Source: CAYRUP01 sp964578975
Lineage (GTDB): Bacteria; Pseudomonadota; Gammaproteobacteria; DSM-16500
Reading direction: 5' to 3'
Length of the DNA stretch: 15,252 nucleotides
Assembly: GCA_964578975.1 (NCBI GenBank)
Contig: CAZOFA010000060.1
Location: forward strand, 1-15,252
Position numbers and translations under genes: made by a program. Shown piece after piece: positions 1-7,790 of the stretch. Position 1 is the first letter of the stretch. Every line of letters starts with the position of its first letter. Under the pieces are notes generated by a model. That model saw only the letters and a program-made list of their open reading frames with translations. It was not told the DNA's origin and did no database searches.

Positions 1-55
1 AGGTTTTCTTAAATTGCACGAAAACCTGGATTGCTTCGCTACGCTCGCAATGACG
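1..55. repeat. Palindromic repeat A, copy 1 (right part only)
   Basis: These 55 bases are identical to 12054-12108, which is the last part of a complete palindromic element. Only the tip of the left arm, the loop and the right arm are present; the rest of the left arm would lie before the window. The outer end reads GCAATGACG, the mirror of CGTCATTGC seen at the left ends of the other copies. It is non-coding and sits just upstream of the gene at 108, where its end may supply a -35-like hexamer. Confidence 0.9.
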
Positions 56-78
56 TAGTTAATAAAATCCATTATAAT
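50..78 (+). promoter_or_regulatory. Possible sigma70 promoter for the GT-C-like gene
   Basis: A perfect -10 box TATAAT at 73-78 is preceded at a 17-base spacing by ATGACG (50-55), which matches the -35 consensus at four of six positions. The predicted transcript would start near 85 and give a leader of about 23 bases before the ATG at 108. Most of the -35 hexamer is the end of palindromic repeat A. The -10 is seen directly; promoter activity is inferred. Confidence 0.45.
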
Positions 79-107
79 GAATCAGTCAGATCTGGCCAGA
101 AAAATAT

Positions 108-1916
108 ATGAATCTTAAAAAGGATTTTTTTAATAGGTTTTTATTTTTTTCCATTATTATTTCAATTTACCTCACTGGATGGTTTATTCAAGACAACCTC
201 GTCTTCAACAGCGATGTGAGCTGGCTCATTCATGCCGCCAGTTGGCTATTACAGGGCGCAAGTTACGCGAATCATTTTTTTGAAAGCAACCCTCCGTTGA
301 TCCTGTATTTGTACTTGCCTGTTTTATTATTCACAAAAATTTTTGCCATGGATCAAGTGATCGCTTTAAAACTGTATGTTTATATCATCGCTAGTGTATC
401 ACTGTTTATTTGTCATATTTTATTGAAAAGAATTTTCCCGTTGCAAGCATTTATTCGTTGCTATTTATTAATCGTATTAACCTGCATTTTTTTAATTTTC
501 CCGTTAAATGAATTTGGTCAACGCGAACATATTCTGGTTTTATTGACATTCCCGTATTTTTTATTGATGGGATGCTATTTAGAAAAAAGTGACAGCACCT
601 CAAACGTTTTAAAATTTTTAATTGGCATTCTAGCCGGTTTGGGTTTTGCCATTAAACCCTATTTTTATTTGCCGTTTTTTTTAGTGGAAACTTACTATGG
701 TTTCAAGAAAAAATCATGGAAAAAAATCATTAGAATAGAAACTCTCAGCATTGCAATCATTGCCCTCATTTATTTAACATTCATTTTCATCAGACATCGT
801 GATTACTTAACGGTAATCTTACCATTCATTATCCACTCTTATTACCCAAGCTATCAAATTTCCTTTAAATCATTATTGCGGCTTGATTCATCGTTATTTT
901 TTTATAGCACGATCATATTGTTTTGGATCAATTACCAAAAAAATACTTATAAACAATTTTCTATCATTTTATTATTAGCGTTGATTGGATTTTATGGCGC
1001 ATTTCTATTTCAACAGATGGGTTGGTTTTATCATGCGTTGCCATTTTACAGCTTTGGCATTGTGATTGTTTCATATTTATTTTGCATCATGTTGATCAAC
1101 CCCATCAATCGAATGGCTTTAGTGTATGCGATCGTTGTACTTGCGTATTTAACGTGGAAGCTTAATTTCATCGCATTAGACGGCATCTTTACACCCAGCA
1201 TTTTTTTCATTTATTTTATCAATGTATTTGCTTTGACGCTTTTTATTGCTGCAAAAAACAGTGGTATTTCTTTGTTTTTCCGCCTGACATTATTTAGCTT
1301 CATCACAATTTTTTTCTTGCAGCATATTTATCATCATGCTTTTGTTTTATCAGTGCTAATGTTTTTTCTCTGTTTTTTTGTGTTAATCCCTGTGCAAACT
1401 CAACAAAAATTTCATTATCTAGTTGTCTCTGCCGTCGGCTTGATCGCATTCGTATTTCCCTTTCATCAATATGCCACGTTATACAATGGATCGATTTATT
1501 ATAAAAAAATGTATGTCGATTTAGTCGAAGCGATGAAACCTTATCGAAATAAACGCGTCTATTATTTTACAACGAATTCTGAATTAACATTTCCGTTAGT
1601 CTATTACACAAAACAAAAATATGTCTCTCGATTATGGAGCTTAGCGTATCCACCTTTGAGCCAAGAAAATAGCAGCGCATTGAATTTTTATATCAAAAAT
1701 ATTGTAGCTGATTTTAATCAGTATCAACCTGAATTTGTTTTTGTTGATATCAGAACAAAAGGAAACTATATTTTTAGCGTTCCACCCAATTTTTTGCTGC
1801 TGTTTTCTAGCAATAATGCGTTTAGAAAAGTGTGGAAACAGTATGATTATGTCACGACAATCAACAATCCGCCTTTGTATAAATTTGCAATTTATAAAGC
1901 GATATCAATTTCCTAA
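108..1916 (+). CDS. Polytopic membrane protein, GT-C glycosyltransferase-like
   Basis: The 602-residue product has about a dozen hydrophobic segments spread over most of its length and a more polar C-terminal part from about residue 465, a layout typical of GT-C membrane glycosyltransferases (GT39/ArnT/PMT-like) that use lipid-linked sugar donors. After the first membrane segment (about 11-33) comes the loop NSDVSW with Asp36, in the place where GT-C enzymes carry a catalytic or metal-binding acid. ESNPPL at 59-64 and GQREH at 137-141 are further motif-like stretches I associate with this class. The start at 108 has no good Shine-Dalgarno sequence, but no better in-frame start is visible. The 3' end overlaps the convergent F-box gene by 12 bp. 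The class assignment is from topology and motifs only; donor and acceptor are unknown. Confidence 0.6.
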   Translation: MNLKKDFFNRFLFFSIIISIYLTGWFIQDNLVFNSDVSWLIHAASWLLQGASYANHFFESNPPLILYLYLPVLLFTKIFAMDQVIALKLYVYIIASVSLFICHILLKRIFPLQAFIRCYLLIVLTCIFLIFPLNEFGQREHILVLLTFPYFLLMGCYLEKSDSTSNVLKFLIGILAGLGFAIKPYFYLPFFLVETYYGFKKKSWKKIIRIETLSIAIIALIYLTFIFIRHRDYLTVILPFIIHSYYPSYQISFKSLLRLDSSLFFYSTIILFWINYQKNTYKQFSIILLLALIGFYGAFLFQQMGWFYHALPFYSFGIVIVSYLFCIMLINPINRMALVYAIVVLAYLTWKLNFIALDGIFTPSIFFIYFINVFALTLFIAAKNSGISLFFRLTLFSFITIFFLQHIYHHAFVLSVLMFFLCFFVLIPVQTQQKFHYLVVSAVGLIAFVFPFHQYATLYNGSIYYKKMYVDLVEAMKPYRNKRVYYFTTNSELTFPLVYYTKQKYVSRLWSLAYPPLSQENSSALNFYIKNIVADFNQYQPEFVFVDIRTKGNYIFSVPPNFLLLFSSNNAFRKVWKQYDYVTTINNPPLYKFAIYKAISIS

Positions 1917-3614
1917 ACGTTTATTATAATATAGGTCACTTGCGAAGTATTTTCTTCTCTCTAAACATAACTTGGAAATAGTGTAGAGATCCCTTAAATA
2001 CTCACTCAAATGATTGGCTTGAGAAGCACATATAAAAGTTCCTCTATTTACACTACAACCAAAACCAAGAGAAGAAAACATAATGGGTAGCTCTAACATG
2101 GTTTCATGTTTCTTCGGAATTATATATTCCGTGGTATATTCTCTAGTAAAATTAAAATTAGTTTCAAAGTATCTATTATACGGATCTGGGATTTTTTTTA
2201 ATGTTGGCTGATGTGTATCCGAATCAAGACCGAACACATAAAAATCAGCAGGCCCCTGTTCATTGAGTTTTTTAAATATAATTGGCATTAAACCTTGTGC
2301 TTCTTCTTGCAAACTGATCAGTGATGGCGCTTGATCAATCAGTTTTAAATTAAGCGTGAATGGTGCTTGATTATGACGCAAAGGATACCAAGACCAAGAA
2401 CCCAATATGTTGCCCATTTCAATAATACGTGTACGAGGTAAAAAATTTCTACCATTAAATTCTGGTGTCGGGTAAAAGCTACGATCAAGACGACAATATT
2501 CATTGACAATATGCATCGGAATTCGACGTTGAGCCATACCAATTTTTAATGAAAGAGTTTTTAGCTGCTCACCATCAACATTGTCAGCAAATTCCTGCAA
2601 AGCACTCGTCAGTGGATTTACAACATGGGCTTCTTTAGATTCAATTTCTTCATGGAGCGCACGATACTCTTCGGTATTCGTTATATGGATTTTTTTGTAG
2701 GGAGGTAATACATTATTAAATTTTTTACCATCGAGCAACGTAAATTCATTTGCTATTCCATTGAGACTATATTGATCTCCCACAAGATAAAACTTGGATT
2801 GCGCTTCAACGAATATGAGTGTCGGAACTTCCAGCGGTTTTTCTCTTTCTATCAGTTGTCTGTCCTGTAACGCTTTTATTTCTGACTCGTCATCAATTGT
2901 TAATAGATGCAAATCATATTCTTTTGGACAATCCCAATACGAACCATGTTGCATTTTAAACTTATCACTTTTCATTTCATTGCATTGTTTTTCAATTTCT
3001 TGGGCAGTCATATATTTTTCTAACATGACACACATGGGCACGTCTCGTGCCCATCGCGCATATTGATAACCTGTGATATCGGTAAAATGATTACCTGCTG
3101 CATCAGTGACATTCGCTTTTTGTGAGATAAGTTGTTTTAAACGGATATGCATCTCCAAAATTCTTTCTGCTTCCGTCGTATAAATGTGTGATCTTTCTGC
3201 AATCCTCTCTAAAATTTTTGCTTCATACTTTTTAATTTCTTCGAAGCTATTGTCCTTAAGGATCAGTCCCATTCGATAGGGTTCTATAGTGCTGACATGA
3301 TTCATCGCTTTGTACATGAAAACTTCATTTTTAACTTCAATAAAAATCGTTAGCGAATCTTCAGGCTTACATTCAGACATTTCTTTTAATTTATATTGGG
3401 GCGGCTCAGCCCAAGCAACTAATTTTAAAAAATGATCTTTTAACGCTTGTTGTAAAAGTCGACTCCACAAATCGGGATTTTGTGATTTAATCAGTGTCAA
3501 TCTTATTCTGCTGTCATCATCTAAAAATGAAAACAGATGTTCCATTAAAGCAGTTGGAAGTTGATTTAAAGAGCACTGGGGCGATTTCGCAAAAAATGTT
3601 TTGGATAAAGCCAT
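1905..3614 (-). CDS. F-box-like domain protein, candidate host-directed effector
   Basis: The 569-residue protein begins with a short polar leader followed at about residues 19-50 by LPTALMEHLFSFLDDD and nearby hydrophobic residues ending at Trp50. This matches the eukaryotic F-box pattern (LP.ELL..IFSFLD...L..L), which binds Skp1 in SCF ubiquitin ligases. The remaining ~500 residues are soluble, mixed alpha/beta in appearance, and not recognised; a segment at about 380-420 is rich in Tyr, Pro, Asn, Arg and Trp. No signal peptide or membrane segment is seen. In bacteria F-box proteins are mostly secreted effectors of Legionella, Coxiella and relatives, so a host-directed role is a reasonable inference but unproven. 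The gene starts 17 bp after the cupin gene on the same strand, which suggests cotranscription. A weak AAAGG lies upstream of the ATG. It overlaps the convergent gene by 12 bp. Confidence 0.7.
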   Translation of the reverse strand: MALSKTFFAKSPQCSLNQLPTALMEHLFSFLDDDSRIRLTLIKSQNPDLWSRLLQQALKDHFLKLVAWAEPPQYKLKEMSECKPEDSLTIFIEVKNEVFMYKAMNHVSTIEPYRMGLILKDNSFEEIKKYEAKILERIAERSHIYTTEAERILEMHIRLKQLISQKANVTDAAGNHFTDITGYQYARWARDVPMCVMLEKYMTAQEIEKQCNEMKSDKFKMQHGSYWDCPKEYDLHLLTIDDESEIKALQDRQLIEREKPLEVPTLIFVEAQSKFYLVGDQYSLNGIANEFTLLDGKKFNNVLPPYKKIHITNTEEYRALHEEIESKEAHVVNPLTSALQEFADNVDGEQLKTLSLKIGMAQRRIPMHIVNEYCRLDRSFYPTPEFNGRNFLPRTRIIEMGNILGSWSWYPLRHNQAPFTLNLKLIDQAPSLISLQEEAQGLMPIIFKKLNEQGPADFYVFGLDSDTHQPTLKKIPDPYNRYFETNFNFTREYTTEYIIPKKHETMLELPIMFSSLGFGCSVNRGTFICASQANHLSEYLRDLYTISKLCLERRKYFASDLYYNKRLGN

Positions 3615-3631
3615 ATTAAAGCCTTTTATTA

Positions 3632-4078
3632 TTATTTTTTATTGTCATCTGGTTTTTTATAAACCATACCCCAAGGTCCCATACCATTTACTTGCAAAAT
3701 AGTCACTTGTTTCGTCCATGCATAATGCGGTAATTTCGCCGGAATCATGACAAAACTACCCGCAGACAATTTTTGCATATGATTCGCATCAACTTTATTG
3801 CCAATCCCTAAATAAAACGCACCGGAAATCACCGTATCGTATTCATTGATATGATGCGAATGGACTGGGATATGAAAATTAGCCGGCAATCTCACACGCG
3901 CAATGAAAGGTTCTTTTTTATCCGGATCACCAGACATCATCGCGACCTCTGCACCCGGTAAATCATTGGCGGGTTGCCATTTTAACGTATCTGGTTTGAC
4001 GATGGTGGGTTGGTTTGCAGCAATTGCGAAATTTATAGATAATAATCCAATCATTGCACTCAATATCATTTGCTTCAT
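3632..4078 (-). CDS. Exported single-domain cupin protein
   Basis: This 148-residue protein has a signal peptide (Lys3 followed by a hydrophobic stretch, likely cleavage after the AIA or AA near residue 20-21). It then has one cupin barrel with the classic metal-site pattern: His73, His75 and Glu79 in HSHHINE (H-x-H-x3-E), and His118 in the second motif after GSFVMIP. A metal-binding periplasmic cupin is therefore well supported; the substrate is unknown, and cupins range from dioxygenases to isomerases and binding proteins. A good ribosome site (TAAGGA) precedes the ATG at 4078. The F-box gene follows after 17 bp, and the kinase-like gene diverges 27 bp away. Confidence 0.8.
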   Translation of the reverse strand: MKQMILSAMIGLLSINFAIAANQPTIVKPDTLKWQPANDLPGAEVAMMSGDPDKKEPFIARVRLPANFHIPVHSHHINEYDTVISGAFYLGIGNKVDANHMQKLSAGSFVMIPAKLPHYAWTKQVTILQVNGMGPWGMVYKKPDDNKK

Positions 4079-4082
4079 ATAA
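4054..4082 (+). promoter_or_regulatory. Possible promoter for the phosphotransferase-like gene
   Basis: TTGCAC (4054-4059) and TATAAA (4077-4082) are separated by 17 bases and would start transcription near 4089, about 17 bases before the ATG at 4106. The -10 matches five of six consensus bases, the -35 only about three. The site lies inside the start of the divergent cupin gene because the intergenic space is only 27 bp. Confidence 0.3.
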
Positions 4083-4105
4083 ATTCCTTAGGTTAAATAG
4101 GGATT

Positions 4106-5071
4106 ATGAAAAAATTCACAGCTATTATTTCATGGGCATCTGATTATCTGACCTCTCAAGGATACCCGCTTAATCATGCGCCCGAGATTATAATTGAAAC
4201 ACCTTGGTCTAGCATCATTTGTTTTCAAACGTCGAACGGAAAAATTTATCTAAAAAAAACGCCACCCGGGATTTTTTTAGAAACCAACATCATACAATTT
4301 TTAGCGGAATTAAATGCTGATGTACCACGCATCATCGCAAGTAATCAGAACCTTCATTGTTTTTTGATGCGAGATGCCGGCATTAACTTGCGCCAATTAT
4401 TAAAAAAACAATTTAACGCTGATTTATTCATTCAATGTGTCACGCATTACGCGACAATTCAACGACTAGCAGAAAATTATATCGAACCATTACTCGCACT
4501 CGGTGTGCCTGATTGGCGTTTAGATAAATTACCTAAGTTGTATGATCAACTGATTCATGAAACAGAATTTTTGCAAGCCGATGGAATGACTGAGGATGAA
4601 TTACAACGTTTATCTGATTTAACTCTCAGAGTCGCTGAGCAATGCAATTTGTTAGCGCACTATCAAATTCCTGAAACAATTGTGCAACCTGATTTTAATA
4701 CCAATAATATGTTGTTTGATCCCACATCAAAAAAAATGACATTGATTGATTTAGGTGAACTTGCTATTACGCATCCATTTTTTTCCTTTCCTAATTTTAT
4801 GACGCAAGCAACATATCATCATGATGTACAAGAACATGATCTGTTATATCAACAATTACAAAATACCTATTATGAAAATTGGTCATCCACCCTCACCCGA
4901 CAACAATTTATCGATATATTAAACTTAATTAAAAAATTGTGTCCCATTTATTCTGCATTAGCGAGTTATCGTTTAATGACGAGTGTGGATTTGAACGCTT
5001 TTAAAATATATTATGCTGCCCGACCTAATCGACTGGCGCATTCTTTGAGGGAATACTTGACGAGTCGGTAA
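4106..5071 (+). CDS. APH/choline-kinase-like phosphotransferase
   Basis: The 321-residue protein resembles the aminoglycoside phosphotransferase/choline kinase fold (Pfam APH). Lys50/51 in YLKK fits the ATP-binding lysine of the N-lobe, and MRDAG at 88-92 the hinge region. QPDFNTNN at 194-201 fits the catalytic loop, with Asp196 as catalytic base and Asn201 as metal ligand (D-x4-N). LIDLGE at 213-218 supplies the second metal ligand Asp215. The usual His of the H-G-D triad is Gln194 here and the Gly is Pro195, so the loop is a variant. The substrate may be a sugar, amino sugar, choline or other small molecule; antibiotic resistance should not be assumed. AGGGA lies just before the ATG. The gene ends within about 10 bp of the start of unreliable sequence, so the C-terminus needs confirmation. 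Confidence 0.7.
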   Translation: MKKFTAIISWASDYLTSQGYPLNHAPEIIIETPWSSIICFQTSNGKIYLKKTPPGIFLETNIIQFLAELNADVPRIIASNQNLHCFLMRDAGINLRQLLKKQFNADLFIQCVTHYATIQRLAENYIEPLLALGVPDWRLDKLPKLYDQLIHETEFLQADGMTEDELQRLSDLTLRVAEQCNLLAHYQIPETIVQPDFNTNNMLFDPTSKKMTLIDLGELAITHPFFSFPNFMTQATYHHDVQEHDLLYQQLQNTYYENWSSTLTRQQFIDILNLIKKLCPIYSALASYRLMTSVDLNAFKIYYAARPNRLAHSLREYLTSR

Positions 5072-5446
5072 TCCGCCACGTCGTCCCCCCCGTGGAGCCC
5101 GGGGCGCCGGGGGGGGGGGTTTATTTTTATGTGTATATTTAAATAATATTTTTTTATATTTTTTATAAAAAANNNNNNNNNNCCCCGGGCCCCTTTTTTT
5201 TCTTAAACACAGGCCGGGTCCCAACCCCCCCCGGCGCCCCCGCCCACCCCCCGGGCCCCCCACGTGGGCGGGGTTAAGGTTATGATGCTATTCTAAATGA
5301 TGTAGTTTCATATTTATGGAATCAGAAGTAAAAATAATTCATTGAGATTAAAGATAACAAAATACTTTCATTATTTAACCGTGTAGACATCCAAAATAAT
5401 TTGTGCTAACAATGAATAAAAACAACCCAAAACAAATGGGGGATGT
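5072..5446. other. Non-coding stretch with scaffold gap and unreliable sequence
   Basis: This 375-bp stretch contains ten N at 5173-5182. About 5079-5280 alternates long G or C runs with a pure A/T block, quite unlike the moderately AT-rich genome around it. It looks like low-quality read ends joined by a scaffolding gap of arbitrary length. From about 5280 to 5446 the composition is normal again and probably holds the promoter region of the next gene, but no convincing -35/-10 pair was found. A Gly/Pro/Arg-rich open frame on the minus strand across the gap is an artefact. Confidence 0.85.
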
Positions 5447-6727
5447 ATGCCAAACAATGAGAAGCTCAAAGCGTTGCATTCATTGGTTTTTAGAGCTCAG
5501 TGGTTTAAAAGACATTTTCAATATGCAAACCATCATGCTCTCCTTGCTGAATATTTAAAAAAGAAAGTTAACTTCAATGAAGTCATCACAACTCTTGAAG
5601 CTCAGTTAAAATCGGCAGGAATTGATTCTGCATTAATTAATTTGTTGCGCGAAATTACTAAGAAGGCTATCGACGCAATTAAAACTAATCGTTATGAAGA
5701 GTTGATGGCGCTCGCAGACGCAATAGACCCAATCATCACAGCGGCACAGCAATTACAGTCAGAGTTTGAAGTTAAGAAAATTAGATCAGCTTCAAAAACT
5801 TCATGGGAAGAAGAACATAAAACTGATTCTTATGGAGAATATCTCGACCGTCGGATTCACTTTATCGCATCATACGGCGCAGCTGAAACTGAAGAAGAAG
5901 CAAAAATCATCAAAGAACGATTGTGTCAGCAGGCAGTCGAAAGAGAAGAAATACAGGCAAGCGAAAGAGAAAAGCTACAGTGGGAACGATTTCCCAAACC
6001 TTTATCTGCAGAAAATTATGACGACGATTTTGTTAAATTACTTGGTTTCATTTTTTTAGGAACTCGAACAAATCTTCCCGTCAACGTCAATAGGCTTGAA
6101 CACACCATCGTTCCTCAAGCGATTGGGGCTTGGTTCATTAATAAATTAAGAGGAAATGATGAGCCATTATCAGAGAAGATTGTAAAATTTATAGCAAGGG
6201 AATATCTTTTACAAACAACTGTTGAAGATAAAGATTTTTATCGCCCTTCTCAACTGGAACAAAATAAATATTATTACAAAAAAACCTGTGCTGACGTACG
6301 TAACCATTTTATAAAGATAACTCCTTTTTCTCAATCATATACTCCGTATCATTACTATATGGATTGCAAAATGATTGTCAAAGCACTCTATGCGAAAGAT
6401 CCCGCAAAATATATGCTCTTGCATCAACTCAACACGTCCATTCAAGATCATCTTGCCAATGGAAAAGTCTTTTCTGATCAACATATTATTTTTTATGGAA
6501 AAAATATTTTTGAACTGTTAAATAATGAAATTAAAAAACAATGTGAATTGAAAGTAGAGAATGTGGCGCAATCAGAGTTCGCAGCGCGCGATAAAGAATC
6601 GATACGGCAATTGACTCAAGGCGGTTTCGCGAAATTTTCGCAACCGGCTAATGCGAATCCACAACCTAGTCAATCTTCTCAATTTCAAATTGATAATGGA
6701 ACTAATTTGAAACGTAGTTATGGCTAA
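5447..6727 (+). CDS. Unknown soluble protein, possible effector
   Basis: I do not recognise this 426-residue protein. It is hydrophilic, with no signal peptide or membrane segment. The first ~110 residues look like a helical bundle. Residues 146-182 form a strongly charged Glu/Lys/Arg-rich helix that could be a coiled coil. A mixed region with many Tyr (about 265-310) follows, and the last ~35 residues are a disordered Gln/Ser/Asn/Pro-rich tail. Long cytosolic proteins of this build without known domains are common among type IV-secreted effectors in Legionella-like bacteria, but nothing here proves secretion. The ATG at 5447 follows a GGGGGA run only 3 bases upstream, which is unusually close. 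Two other ATGs just upstream (5412 and 5436) are out of frame. Repeat B follows immediately after the stop. Confidence 0.65.
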   Translation: MPNNEKLKALHSLVFRAQWFKRHFQYANHHALLAEYLKKKVNFNEVITTLEAQLKSAGIDSALINLLREITKKAIDAIKTNRYEELMALADAIDPIITAAQQLQSEFEVKKIRSASKTSWEEEHKTDSYGEYLDRRIHFIASYGAAETEEEAKIIKERLCQQAVEREEIQASEREKLQWERFPKPLSAENYDDDFVKLLGFIFLGTRTNLPVNVNRLEHTIVPQAIGAWFINKLRGNDEPLSEKIVKFIAREYLLQTTVEDKDFYRPSQLEQNKYYYKKTCADVRNHFIKITPFSQSYTPYHYYMDCKMIVKALYAKDPAKYMLLHQLNTSIQDHLANGKVFSDQHIIFYGKNIFELLNNEIKKQCELKVENVAQSEFAARDKESIRQLTQGGFAKFSQPANANPQPSQSSQFQIDNGTNLKRSYG

Positions 6728-6734
6728 TCACGGG

Positions 6735-6819
6735 TGTCATTCCCGCGCAGGCGGGAATCTATTCTGATAATGGCGCAGTGTTCATTTCTAGATGGATTCC
6801 CGCCTGCGCGGGAATGACA
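6735..6819. repeat. Palindromic repeat B, possible bidirectional terminator
   Basis: Two perfect 25-base inverted arms (6735-6759 and 6795-6819), with the core ATTCCCGC.GCAGGCGGGAAT, flank a 35-base centre. It lies between the convergent genes ending at 6727 and 6836 and could fold into a strong hairpin that stops transcription from both sides. No clear T-run follows either arm, so termination is inferred. A related partial arm is seen at 15163-15180. Confidence 0.85.
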
Positions 6820-6835
6820 ATGTTGCTGTGAATAG

Positions 6836-7234
6836 CTACAATTTTCTTAAAGCGCTTTCACAAATCCCAAGTTTTTTCCATTCGCATGGCGCACAGGCTG
6901 TGGAAAATTTTTCAAGGCTCATCAAACTCGCAATACGCTTTTTTGCATCGCCCCACGTAATTTTAACACCTGCAGTTAAATTTAAAATTTCCGCGTGCGC
7001 TTGATCTAATTGGTTAATTTTATTTTGCTCGGTACATAATAAATTACGACGATGCGGACAAGGCGAACAAATCGAATCCGTATGCTCGACCACCTCAATA
7101 ATTTCATCATCGCCTTGAGCACTATTTAATTGCGTCACAATTGCAGAAAAATTCGCAATGAATTGAGAGGAATAGCCCTTACCTTGAAAACCGAGCGCAC
7201 ACAAAAAATGATGCGGACGAAATTTAATTGTCAT
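6836..7234 (-). CDS. DUF1284 cysteine-rich protein, likely metal-binding
   Basis: The 132-residue protein matches what I know of the DUF1284 family: N-terminal FRPHHFLC, a GF.GKGYS motif, then cysteine groups. Seven cysteines are present: Cys12, Cys56/59/67 and Cys114/117/125. The last six form two identical C-x2-C-x7-C patterns, which suggests an iron-sulfur cluster or zinc site; the family has no established biochemical role that I know of. The start codon lies 11 bp inside the end of bioY, so the two genes are probably translated from one message, with TTGGAA as a modest ribosome site. The protein is small, soluble and probably cytoplasmic. Confidence 0.75.
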   Translation of the reverse strand: MTIKFRPHHFLCALGFQGKGYSSQFIANFSAIVTQLNSAQGDDEIIEVVEHTDSICSPCPHRRNLLCTEQNKINQLDQAHAEILNLTAGVKITWGDAKKRIASLMSLEKFSTACAPCEWKKLGICESALRKL

Positions 7235-7790
7235 GCAATTTCCAACAACGTGGAATGATAAATGAAATCGCGAGTAATTTTAAAGGTTCGGTGATTGCAA
7301 AAGGCATCACGCCTAACAGAAATGCTTTTTCCCAACCGATAAAATGCGCAAGCACTATTGTGCCGAACAGAAAAATAATGAACGCGCCCAAACAAGCGGT
7401 TAAAAATGCAGTTAAAATGTTGCGAGCAAATCCTCGTTCCGCCAGAAAACCAGTGATGGCAACGGCGGGTAAAAAACCTATCAGATAACCTACGGTTACA
7501 CCGGACAAGCCAGAAGACAAATGTTGAAACACAGGCAACCCTAAGCCACCGACAGCAAGATAGCCTAAAACTGAAAATGTACTTAATCGAAATCCATAGA
7601 CCATCCCAAGCAGGATCACCATTGCAGTCTGCAACGTGAGTGGAACCGGTTGCAATGGGATCACGATTTGCGATGAAACCGCTAAAAATACAATGCCCGA
7701 TAAGATTAAAAACAAGTCTAGGCCGCGGCTTTTTTTCGCTGACCAAAAGATACTTTGTAATGATTGACGATTGGCAAATGTGTGGTTCAT
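7224..7790 (-). CDS. bioY: BioY biotin transporter substrate-binding subunit
   Basis: This 188-residue integral membrane protein carries BioY hallmarks: PLQPVPLTLQTAMVILLG at 45-62, GGLGLPVF at 81-88, GYLIGF at 101-106, and a C-terminal P-x4-EPLKLLAIS motif around 163-176. About six membrane segments are expected. BioY is the S-component of ECF-type biotin importers and captures biotin at the cytoplasmic membrane. No ATPase (BioM) or T-component (BioN) gene is adjacent, so it acts alone or with a shared energising module encoded elsewhere. It is followed by and overlaps the DUF1284 gene. A weak GGGAAAAGA precedes the ATG. Upstream, at 7848-7892, lie overlapping inverted repeats. Confidence 0.93.
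   Translation of the reverse strand: MNHTFANRQSLQSIFWSAKKSRGLDLFLILSGIVFLAVSSQIVIPLQPVPLTLQTAMVILLGMVYGFRLSTFSVLGYLAVGGLGLPVFQHLSSGLSGVTVGYLIGFLPAVAITGFLAERGFARNILTAFLTACLGAFIIFLFGTIVLAHFIGWEKAFLLGVMPFAITEPLKLLAISFIIPRCWKLHDN

Noticed and set aside
1735..1929. Short plus-strand open frame overlapping the end of the GT-C-like gene
   Set aside because: It lies in another frame of a longer well-formed gene and has no start signal or recognisable content.
4106..5071. Aminoglycoside resistance gene
   Set aside because: Only the general phosphotransferase fold is supported; the catalytic loop is a variant and the superfamily has many metabolic members.
4973..5263. Gly/Pro/Arg-rich open frame on the minus strand
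   Set aside because: It crosses the N run and the homopolymer-rich junk sequence and overlaps the end of the phosphotransferase-like gene; it is an assembly artefact.
6735..6819. CRISPR-like repeat
   Set aside because: There are two inverted arms of one palindrome, not direct repeats with spacers.
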